Below are positions 16,949-23,766 of a stretch of DNA of 64,000 nucleotides, one piece after another. This DNA comes from Bacteroidota bacterium. GTDB taxonomy: Bacteria > Bacteroidota > Bacteroidia > Bacteroidales > UBA1715. Under the pieces are notes generated by a model. It was not told the DNA's origin and searched no databases. It saw only the letters and a list, made by a program, of their open reading frames with translations. Position numbers and translations under genes: made by a program. Position 1 is the first letter of the stretch; each line of letters opens with the position of its first letter. Where the stretch lies: the NCBI GenBank assembly GCA_009786075.1, contig WQTX01000003.1, positions 1-64,000 on the forward strand, written 5' to 3'.

Positions 16949-16982
16949 TTGATAAAACGTGTAAGAAATTTTTATATCTTTG
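16949..16982 (+). promoter_or_regulatory. promoter before the DUF6922 remnant
   Basis: TATCTTTG at 16975-16982 fits TAnnTTTG; TTG at 16949-16951 lies 23 nt upstream, slightly long. The ATG at 17001 is 18 nt downstream. Confidence 0.5.
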
Positions 16983-17000
16983 TGAAAAATTATACACAAT

Positions 17001-17322
17001 ATGTGGTCTGATTGGAAAGAGAATGTCAAGCCGAATGCGCAAATTCCTCGAAAACTCCTTTGGGACGTTGATTGGAACAATTTCGATGTGCAAAAAAACA
17101 AAAAAAATGGTTGTGCAGCGGGTAATTGAATATGGTTTGCCCGAAGATTATAACACAATGTTTAATTTGTATGGCGGCGTTTCGGGAGTTCGGAAAATTG
17201 TTAAAGAAATTCCGTATTTCCGCTACCCTCAAGATATTTCCTTTATTTGCATGGCTTTTAATTTAAAAAAAGAAGATTTAGAATGTTACAAACGCAAACA
17301 GTTGAGAAAACAAGGTTTTTGA
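17001..17322 (+). pseudogene. DUF6922-like gene with a one-base frameshift
   Basis: ATG at 17001 begins MWSDWKENVKPNAQIPRKLL followed by WDVDWNNFD, typical of DUF6922-like proteins of about 105 aa. The frame then breaks at two A-runs (A7 at 17092-17098 and A8 at 17100-17107) and the rest continues one frame over: VVQRVIEYGLPEDYNTMFNLYGG...KKEDLECYKRKQLRKQ, ending at 17322. Removing one A restores a single 106-codon frame. In other Bacteroidetes such genes often precede an AbiEii-type nucleotidyltransferase toxin; none is here, so this would be an orphan partner. A homopolymer sequencing error cannot be excluded. The 67-nt spacer before porX is word-repetitive (CCTAATTCC/CCTAACCC). Confidence 0.7.
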
Positions 17323-17389
17323 AACCGCACCCTGTTGATTTACCCTAATTCCTCGTTTCCTAATACCTATTCCCTAACCCCTAATTTAT

Positions 17390-18949
17390 ATGAAAAAAAC
17401 CACAATCCTCTGGGCAGACGACGAAATTGAACTGCTCAAACCGCATATTTTATTTTTAGAAGCAAAAGGCTACGAAGTAATAGCCGTAAATAGCGGCACC
17501 GATGCCGTTGAAAAATGCAATGACCCCAATATTGACATTGTGTTTTTAGACGAGCAAATGCCCGGAATTACGGGTTTGGAGGCGTTGGCGCAAATAAAAC
17601 GCATTAACCCCAACGTGCCGGTGATAATGATTACCAAAAGCGAAGCCGAAGATATTATGGAGGCGGCAATTGGTTCGCAAATCAGCGATTATTTGATAAA
17701 ACCGGTTAATCCGAATCAGATTTTGCTTTCAATTAAAAAAAATCTTGACCAAAAAAATATTATCACGCAACAAACCACGCAGAATTACCAAGCGGAATTT
17801 TCGCAATTGGGAATGAAAATTTCGAGTGCCGACACATGGCAAGATTGGATTGCGGTGCACAAAGAACTCACACATTGGGAAACCAAACTTTCGCAATCGA
17901 AAGACCGCGCAATGAATTCGGTGTTTGTGATGCAGAAAAATGATGCCGATGTGCAATTTGCAAAATTTATAAAACGAAATTACATTGATTGGCTCGACCG
18001 CAACAACGACGATAAACCGATACTTTCGCCAAATGTGTTCAAAGAAAAAGTGTTCCCAAACATAAAAAAAGGCAAACAAACCTTACTGTTGGTAATTGAT
18101 AATTTGCGTTACGACCATTGGTGCAACCTGCGTCCACTGCTGAGCGAATATTATAACATACAGGACGATGCGCAGTATTACAGCATTTTGCCCACCTGCA
18201 CACAATATGCCCGCAACTCGCTATTTGCCGGACTTATGCCTTTGGACATCGAAAAAATTTACCCCGAATTGTGGCGCAACGACGATGATGAAGACGAACT
18301 TAAAAATCAATACGAAGAAGAATTGCTTGCGGCACAACTCAAACGATTGGGCTATACCGACAAATTTTTCTTTGAAAAAATCACCAGCATCAACCCCGGA
18401 CGGCGAGTAACCGATAAATTGCAGGCAATTCAGCAACATCAATTTTCGGTTATTGTCTATAATTTTGTGGACACACTTTCGCACGCGCGCACCGAAATGG
18501 ACATGATAAAAGAACTTGCTGCCGACGAAGCTGCTTACCGTTCGCTTACCTATTCGTGGTTTACGCACTCCACGCTTTTTGAGCTTTTGCAGGAACTTTC
18601 GCAAAAAAATATCGACATAATCATTACCACCGACCACGGTTCGGTACGTGTGCAAAATCCTATAAAAGTGCTTGCCGACAAAACGGTAACATCGAATTTG
18701 CGTTACAAGCAAGGTAAAGCCCTGTCGTACAACCCCAAAGAAGTGTTTGAAATCAAAAAACCGCACACGGCGCATTTACCAATGGTCAATTTGAGTTCAA
18801 CCTATATTTTTGCCACCAATCAAGATTTCTTTGCCTACCCGAATAATTTCAATTATTATGCAAAATATTATCGTGATAGTTTTCAGCATGGCGGTGTATC
18901 GTTGGACGAAATAATTATTCCTTGTGTGCATTTGCAGCCTAAAAAATAA
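17390..18949 (+). CDS. porX: PorX-type response regulator with PglZ domain
   Basis: 519 residues. Residues 1-120 are a CheY-like receiver with acidic pocket D10/D11, phospho-acceptor D54 (IVFLDEQMPG) and K83 (ITKSE). After a helical linker, residues ~225-515 form a PglZ/alkaline-phosphatase-like domain with LLLVIDNLRYDHW (metal-binding Asp near 237), PTCTQYARNSLFAG (nucleophile Thr near 269) and ITTDHGSVRVQ. This is the architecture of PorX, the cytoplasmic regulator of T9SS that works with the PorY kinase and sigma factor SigP in P. gingivalis and hydrolyses cyclic oligonucleotides. The kinase is not in the window, as is usual. The stop lies 4 nt before tsaE. Confidence 0.93.
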   Translation: MKKTTILWADDEIELLKPHILFLEAKGYEVIAVNSGTDAVEKCNDPNIDIVFLDEQMPGITGLEALAQIKRINPNVPVIMITKSEAEDIMEAAIGSQISDYLIKPVNPNQILLSIKKNLDQKNIITQQTTQNYQAEFSQLGMKISSADTWQDWIAVHKELTHWETKLSQSKDRAMNSVFVMQKNDADVQFAKFIKRNYIDWLDRNNDDKPILSPNVFKEKVFPNIKKGKQTLLLVIDNLRYDHWCNLRPLLSEYYNIQDDAQYYSILPTCTQYARNSLFAGLMPLDIEKIYPELWRNDDDEDELKNQYEEELLAAQLKRLGYTDKFFFEKITSINPGRRVTDKLQAIQQHQFSVIVYNFVDTLSHARTEMDMIKELAADEAAYRSLTYSWFTHSTLFELLQELSQKNIDIIITTDHGSVRVQNPIKVLADKTVTSNLRYKQGKALSYNPKEVFEIKKPHTAHLPMVNLSSTYIFATNQDFFAYPNNFNYYAKYYRDSFQHGGVSLDEIIIPCVHLQPKK

Positions 18950-18953
18950 TTCC

Positions 18954-19367
18954 ATGCCCAGCATTTGCATATTATCATTGGACGAAATTCAAAAAAGTGC
19001 CAAAGAATTTCTAAAACTCATTGGCACTCATAAAATTATAGCATTCAACGGACAAATGGCTACCGGAAAAACTACGTTTATAAAAGCGCTATGCACACAA
19101 CTTGGCGTACAGGAAAGCACCACAAGTCCAACATTTGCGTTGGTAAACGAATACGAAACCGCTCAAAACGAAATCATTTACCACTTTGATTTATATCGTA
19201 TAGAACAACTCGAAGAATTGCTCGACATAGGTTTTGAAGATTACGTTTACAGCAATAATTTTTGTTTTATAGAATGGGCAGAAATTGCACGACCATTGTT
19301 GCCGGACGATACGCTTTGGGTAACTTTGAGTATTGACGAAAATAGACAGCGGAAATTGGAGTTTTAA
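18954..19367 (+). CDS. tsaE: tRNA threonylcarbamoyladenosine biosynthesis ATPase TsaE
   Basis: 138 residues with the TsaE P-loop GQMATGKTTFIKAL (residues ~33-46), SPTFALVNEY, YHFDLYRI and the Walker-B-like FIEWAEIA. TsaE supports TsaB/TsaD in making t6A37 on ANN-decoding tRNAs. ATG 18954 was chosen: an earlier in-frame ATG lies inside porX and adds ten unrelated residues. The porX-tsaE neighbourhood recurs in Bacteroidetes. Downstream is a 173-bp hairpin element. Confidence 0.92.
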   Translation: MPSICILSLDEIQKSAKEFLKLIGTHKIIAFNGQMATGKTTFIKALCTQLGVQESTTSPTFALVNEYETAQNEIIYHFDLYRIEQLEELLDIGFEDYVYSNNFCFIEWAEIARPLLPDDTLWVTLSIDENRQRKLEF

Positions 19368-19370
19368 TAA

Positions 19371-19543
19371 CAATGTCGTTTAGTTAAGGAATTTTTAAAC
19401 CTTCGTGTCTTCGTGCCTTTCTGTCTTCGTGTTTATTTTTTGCGCGCAAGCGCGTTTTAGTAAACACGAAGGCACGAAGACAGAAAGACACGAAGAAAAT
19501 TTATTATCAATTCTTGATTCATATTCTTAACTAAACGACATTG
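19371..19543. repeat. 173-bp MITE-like inverted-repeat element
   Basis: Terminal inverted repeats CAATGTCGTTTAGTTAAG (from 19371) and CTTAACTAAACGACATTG (ending 19543) bound an inner inverted arm built of the words CACGAAGACAGAAAG and its complement (19401-19436 and 19461-19496), with GCGCGCAAGCGCG at the centre. No coding capacity. The ends begin 3 nt after the tsaE stop. Confidence 0.8.
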
Positions 19544-19620
19544 GTTTTAATAATTTATAATTTACAATTAATAATTTATAATTAATTCGTACTTTTGCGC
19601 AAAATCAATTGAAAATAAAA

Positions 19621-20052
19621 ATGGAACGTCCGAAAATTGCAGTAGCAGCCGACCACGCAGGTTTTTATATGAAAGAACTTGTTTTCAAGTATTTAATTAA
19701 AGAAGGATATGATGTAAAAGATTTTGGCGCATATTCCGACGACGCGGTTGATTATCCCGATTTTGCCCATGCGCTTGCTTTTGCGGTTAATAATCATGAA
19801 TACGACTATGGTTTTTTATTTTGCGGCTCGGGCAATGGTGTGAATATGGTTGCCAACAAACACAAAAATGTGCGTTCGGCTTTGTGTTGGGAAACTGAAA
19901 TTGCCGGATTAGCGCGAGCGCACAACAATGCCAATGTCTGTGCCATTCCCGCTCGGTTTATCAGTGCTAACGAAACATTGAACGTTGTAACAGCATTTTT
20001 GAACACCCAATTTGAAGGTGGACGGCATGAGCAACGGGTGGCGAAAATCTAA
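19621..20052 (+). CDS. rpiB: ribose-5-phosphate isomerase B
   Basis: 143 residues of the RpiB/LacAB fold: IAVAADHAGFYMKE at the N-terminus (phosphate and substrate binding), FGAYSDDAVDYPDFA, and the active-site loop FCGSGNGVNMVANK containing the catalytic Cys. The family interconverts ribose-5-phosphate and ribulose-5-phosphate. The Gly-Ser-Gly-Asn-Gly version of the CGTGIG loop occurs in Bacteroidetes RpiB. ATG 19621 was preferred over TTG 19609. A TACTTTTG -7 box lies at 19590-19597. Confidence 0.93.
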   Translation: MERPKIAVAADHAGFYMKELVFKYLIKEGYDVKDFGAYSDDAVDYPDFAHALAFAVNNHEYDYGFLFCGSGNGVNMVANKHKNVRSALCWETEIAGLARAHNNANVCAIPARFISANETLNVVTAFLNTQFEGGRHEQRVAKI

Positions 20053-20102
20053 TAATATAATTGCTGGATTGCTTCGTTCCTCGCAATGACGCCCGAATAA
20101 AA

Positions 20103-20182
20103 CGTCATTCCTGCGAAGGCAGGAATCCCCTCAAAAAAGCAACACTAACCAATGGGAGATTCCTGCCTTCGCAGGAATGACG
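20103..20182. repeat. CGTCATTCCTGCGAAGGCAGG palindromic element, intergenic copy
   Basis: Two 25-nt arms reading CGTCATTCCTGCGAAGG (left, from 20103) and the exact complement ending CGCAGGAATGACG (20182) enclose a 30-nt loop; each arm also contains its own small palindrome. A related copy is inserted in coding sequence at 27772-27875. Confidence 0.85.
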
Positions 20183-20215
20183 GAAAAGGTAAATGTACAA
20201 TAAATACTTCCAAAT

Positions 20216-21580
20216 ATGTCCAATAAATCACAATTCCAAAAAGCCGCCGAAGCAATAGCGTTCAACGAAAATCATCGCAAAACTATTCGTTTCAATATGG
20301 GTAAATATTATGCTGCGGTGAATGCAGGAAAGGCGCGTTACAAAGATTTGGAAGCCGCTCGCAGCAAAGCTGCCGATATAAAACGCCATACGTTGGAAAA
20401 TTTGGCAGATTATTTACAAGAATTTGAGAAAAATTTTACAAATAATGGCGGCGAAGTACTGTGGGCTCGCACTGCCGACGATGCTATTCAATTTATTTCA
20501 AAAATTTTGCAAGACCACGGTGTAAAATCAATTGTAAAAAGCAAGTCGATGACCACCGAAGAAATTGAATTGAACCACGAATTGGAAAAAATCGGCATTG
20601 CGTCGGTGGAAACCGATTTGGGCGAATATATAGTGCAGCTTGCGGGCGAAAAACCCTATCATATTGTAACGCCGGCTATGCACAAATCCAAACAAGATGT
20701 GGCGGATTTGTTCCACAAACATTTTAATTTTCCGTTAGACAGCACCGCCGAAGAAATGACGGCGCTTGCACGTGAAAAATTGCGTGAACAATATTTGTCT
20801 GCCGGTGCCGGAATTACCGGCGCAAATTTTGTAATTGCCAACAAAGGCGCAATTTGCGTTACCGAAAACGAAGGCAATGCAATTATGTCAACAGCTTTTC
20901 CCGATATTCACATTGCCATTGCCGGCATTGAAAAAGTAATTCCTTCGATGCAGGATTTGGCGTTGTTCTGGCCTCATTTGGCACAGCAGGGCACAGGGCA
21001 AGCAATTTCCTCGTACAGTTCCATGTTTAGCGCAGCGCAAAAAGCCGGCGAAACGCACGGGCCGAAAAAAATGTATGTGATTTTGCTCGACAACGGACGC
21101 ACGCAATTATACAAAAAAGAAAAGTTCAACCTTGCGCTTTCGTGCATTCGCTGCGGAGCGTGTTTGAACGCCTGCCCGATTTACAAAAACATTGGCGGTT
21201 ATACCTATAATACTACTTATCAGGGACCAATCGGCACGGTTATTACGCCGCATTTGAAAGATTTTAAATCCTATGTCCATTTGAGTTCGGCGTGTTCGCT
21301 GTGCGGTGGTTGCACTTCGGTGTGTCCGCAACGAGTGCCGCTACACGAATTGATACTTGAAAACCGCAAATTAGCTGTTGCTCAAAAACTTACACCGACT
21401 GTTGAAAATGTTGCAATGAAAGGTTTTGAGTTCATAACTTCGAAAGCACGAAGAATGGATTGTGTGGGCGGAACAATGAAAAATACTGCTATTTCTTTAT
21501 TTGCAAAAAATGCTTGGGGCAAAAAACGTTCGATGCCGAAGTTTGCAAAACTTTCGTTTCGCAAGCTGAATAGAAAATAA
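20216..21580 (+). CDS. lutB: LutB-like iron-sulfur protein (lactate utilisation)
   Basis: 454 residues. N-terminal LUD domain (GGEVLWARTADDAIQFI; SKSMTTEEIELN; GITGANFVIANKGAICVTENEGNA) and a C-terminal ferredoxin-like part with two 4Fe-4S motifs, CIRCGACLNACP (~309-320) and CSLCGGCTSVCP (~359-370). This matches LutB/YkgF, the electron-transfer subunit of the LutABC L-lactate oxidation complex. LutA and LutC are not adjacent: rpiB lies upstream and a convergent transglycosylase downstream, so the complex must be encoded in pieces or the protein serves another oxidoreductase. Confidence 0.88.
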   Translation: MSNKSQFQKAAEAIAFNENHRKTIRFNMGKYYAAVNAGKARYKDLEAARSKAADIKRHTLENLADYLQEFEKNFTNNGGEVLWARTADDAIQFISKILQDHGVKSIVKSKSMTTEEIELNHELEKIGIASVETDLGEYIVQLAGEKPYHIVTPAMHKSKQDVADLFHKHFNFPLDSTAEEMTALAREKLREQYLSAGAGITGANFVIANKGAICVTENEGNAIMSTAFPDIHIAIAGIEKVIPSMQDLALFWPHLAQQGTGQAISSYSSMFSAAQKAGETHGPKKMYVILLDNGRTQLYKKEKFNLALSCIRCGACLNACPIYKNIGGYTYNTTYQGPIGTVITPHLKDFKSYVHLSSACSLCGGCTSVCPQRVPLHELILENRKLAVAQKLTPTVENVAMKGFEFITSKARRMDCVGGTMKNTAISLFAKNAWGKKRSMPKFAKLSFRKLNRK

Positions 21581-21594
21581 TACTTTTCCCCCTT

Positions 21595-21628
21595 AACTTT
21601 TCCAAAGTTTAGAACTTTGGAAAAGTTT
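21595..21628. terminator. bidirectional hairpin between convergent genes
   Basis: AACTTTTCCAAAGTT (21595-21609) and AACTTTGGAAAAGTT (21613-21627) form a near-perfect stem with A/T flanks, in the gap between lutB (+) and the transglycosylase (-). The same hairpin occurs at 46947-46980 and 60413-60445, so it is a dispersed element that could serve as a terminator here. Confidence 0.65.
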
Positions 21629-21669
21629 ATTTGCCGGAAAAAGTTTATTTGCCGATAAAAATTATCCCG

Positions 21670-22587
21670 TTACCGTAATTTTCTATTCTTATTGCTAATC
21701 AACGTTATATGATATTCCGTTTTGTTCGGATTTGGCAAATGTTTATCGCGCAACCAAGGGTTTAACGTTTTAAGCATTTTATAATTTGAACCTTGACTGC
21801 GGGCAAATTCTGCTAAATTAGTTATTGTGCTGTCAACTTTTACAATTTTTGTAGGAATTGTTGGGAACGGTTTTATGTTGTGATAGCCGTAAAGTTCTGG
21901 GTTTTCCATAATCAATTTCAGCGCAATAATGCGAAACACGTAACGAGCTGTTTCGGAATTGGTATATAAATCGTAATAACTTTCAATTCCTTGAAAATTA
22001 ACTTGTGTTTTTAATTCTGATACGCCAATATTGTACGATGCCGCCACCATAGTCCACGAATTGAAGGTTTTACGGGCGTTGTGCAAATATTTACACGCTG
22101 CTTCGGTCGATTTAATTAAATGGTAGCGTTCGTCTATCTGGTCATTTACGGTTAAACCGTATTGTTTGCCGGTCCCCTCCAAAAATTGCCAAAATCCGGC
22201 AGCTCCTTTGGGCGAAATCACAATGCGCAAACCGCTTTCAGCTAAAGCTAAATATTTGAAATCGGCAGGAATTTTGTTTGCTGCGAGTATGCTGTCGATA
22301 GTAGGAAAATAGCGGTGGCAATATTTTAAAAATTGCAAAGTTTGCGATTGCCAAAAAACGTTTACCAAAAGTTCACGTTCCAAACCTTCGACTACATCGA
22401 AATAATCAAGCGGCACTTTTTCGCCGAAAATTGTAACTTCATCGGGAATGGGCATATTGACCGGAAGAACAAGAGAATCAAAATTTTGCATTTGCTGCTC
22501 GGAATGAGAAGTAGAGGTAAAAGCAGCAAGTAAAATAAATGCTATGCTGCTAATTGCCAACGAAATAAAAAGTATTTTTTTTCTCAC
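21670..22587 (-). CDS. lytic murein transglycosylase (SLT domain, MltD-like)
   Basis: 305 residues with an N-terminal signal or anchor helix (FISLAISSIAFILLAAF) and an SLT domain: FKYLALAESGL carries the catalytic Glu (~residue 118), followed by SPKGAAGFWQFLEGTGKQYGL and AASYNIG. A short C-terminal LysM-like segment (NLAEFARSQGSNYKMLKTLNPWL) may bind peptidoglycan. It cleaves glycan strands in the periplasm. The start is GTG and overlaps the stop of the upstream transferase gene (GTGA overlap), so the two are translationally coupled. Confidence 0.88.
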   Translation of the reverse strand: MRKKILFISLAISSIAFILLAAFTSTSHSEQQMQNFDSLVLPVNMPIPDEVTIFGEKVPLDYFDVVEGLERELLVNVFWQSQTLQFLKYCHRYFPTIDSILAANKIPADFKYLALAESGLRIVISPKGAAGFWQFLEGTGKQYGLTVNDQIDERYHLIKSTEAACKYLHNARKTFNSWTMVAASYNIGVSELKTQVNFQGIESYYDLYTNSETARYVFRIIALKLIMENPELYGYHNIKPFPTIPTKIVKVDSTITNLAEFARSQGSNYKMLKTLNPWLRDKHLPNPNKTEYHITLISNKNRKLR

Positions 22588-23645
22588 GATTGTATTTTTT
22601 TAAGTTTATGTTTTTTCACTAAACGTGAAATTGAGAAAAGTATTGCAAACATGCTTATTTCGCCAATTGCAAGCCGAATAAAAAAATTACTTTCGGGTTG
22701 TGCCACAATTCCGTATATGGCAAGAAAACAACCGATACTTGTGAGAACAATAAAAAATACCGCTGTCCATCGTTCCGAAAAACCGCAATATACAAAGTTG
22801 TGTGTAGTGTGGTTGGTGTCGCCGGTAAAAGGTGATTTGCGAGCAGCTATGCGATTGATAAATACCGTAGTAGTGTCGCACAAAGGCATAATAAACACTG
22901 CACCAATAAGTACAACTTCACGATAATTGAAACCAACAAAAGAGCCGCTGTAATTCCATATATATTGTATGCTGAAAATAGCGAGAATAATCCCTAGAAA
23001 CTGACTGCCACTATCGCCCATATATATTTTCGATGGATGCCAATTCCAAAATAAATATGCTACAAGGCTTGCCACCACTGCCAATAAAATCGTAGTATCA
23101 ATTATATTGCCGCTTACAAAAGCCAAAAACGCCATTGCCAAACAAATAATTGCCGACACCGACCCCGAAATCGCGTCCATATTGTCGAGCATATTGATAG
23201 AATTCATAATACCCACTACCCAGAAGAACGTGAGTGCGTAGTTTATAAAAATATTGTCGGACGTTTGAATGTGCATATTGCTTATAATGAGAATGATAGC
23301 ACACAAACATTGAAATAAAAATTTGTGGAAAGGACTCGTGTTGCGAATATCATCGAAAAGTCCGGCAAAAAATGCAATGGTTGAACACAGAAAAAGAACG
23401 AGAAACGATGTAGTAAAGCAACTTTCCTTGAAAATACAACACGTAAACACAAGCGAAAATAAAAAAATAATATAAAAAATCACGCCGCCAAAAATTGGTT
23501 TCGTTTGACTTGCCCAGCGTTCGGCATTATAATTTTTCTTTTTCAAAAACGAGAAAATTTTGTTTCTCAAAAGTAAACTGTAACCGGCGCAACTCAAACT
23601 GAGTGAGGCTATAAAAAATATGGGGAAGAGTAGATAGTAGTTCAT
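22584..23645 (-). CDS. undecaprenyl-phosphate sugar-1-phosphate transferase (WecA/MraY family)
   Basis: 353 residues, about ten membrane helices, with the polyprenyl-phosphate transferase motifs: AGLFDDIRNTSP (Mg-binding DD), NSINMLDNMDAISG, and GDSGSQFLG, plus a cytoplasmic loop with TNHTTHNFV where MraY/WecA have catalytic His residues. It should load the first sugar phosphate onto undecaprenyl phosphate for capsule or O-chain synthesis. The neighbouring Wzc, Wza and GT4 genes point to exopolysaccharide rather than peptidoglycan. Confidence 0.87.
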   Translation of the reverse strand: MNYYLLFPIFFIASLSLSCAGYSLLLRNKIFSFLKKKNYNAERWASQTKPIFGGVIFYIIFLFSLVFTCCIFKESCFTTSFLVLFLCSTIAFFAGLFDDIRNTSPFHKFLFQCLCAIILIISNMHIQTSDNIFINYALTFFWVVGIMNSINMLDNMDAISGSVSAIICLAMAFLAFVSGNIIDTTILLAVVASLVAYLFWNWHPSKIYMGDSGSQFLGIILAIFSIQYIWNYSGSFVGFNYREVVLIGAVFIMPLCDTTTVFINRIAARKSPFTGDTNHTTHNFVYCGFSERWTAVFFIVLTSIGCFLAIYGIVAQPESNFFIRLAIGEISMFAILFSISRLVKKHKLKKIQS

Positions 23646-23656
23646 GTGTTAGGGAT

Positions 23657-23766
23657 TTACGCTAATGTGCCAATGTGATAATATGCCAATTTGCCAATTT
23701 GTTAATGAATAAATGTGTTAATTATTTTATTGTCGAATTGGCACATTGTTATATTGGCACATTAAT
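23657..23766. repeat. word-built inverted-repeat spacer (TGCCAAT family, copy 1)
   Basis: The whole gap between the Wzc stop and the transferase start consists of TAATGTGCCAAT-type words on one side and ATTGGCACATT-type complements on the other (TATTGGCACATTA at the end). Copy 2, built of the same words, fills 42727-42812 after the second Wzc gene. Confidence 0.7.

Noticed and set aside
17092..17107. Programmed frameshift in the DUF6922-like gene
   Set aside because: The required shift is +1 (or -2) and no stimulatory structure or in-frame early product was visible; a single A insertion is simpler.
20103..20182. Palindrome considered as a terminator of rpiB
   Set aside because: No T-run follows and the same sequence is found inside a coding region, so it is better described as a dispersed element.
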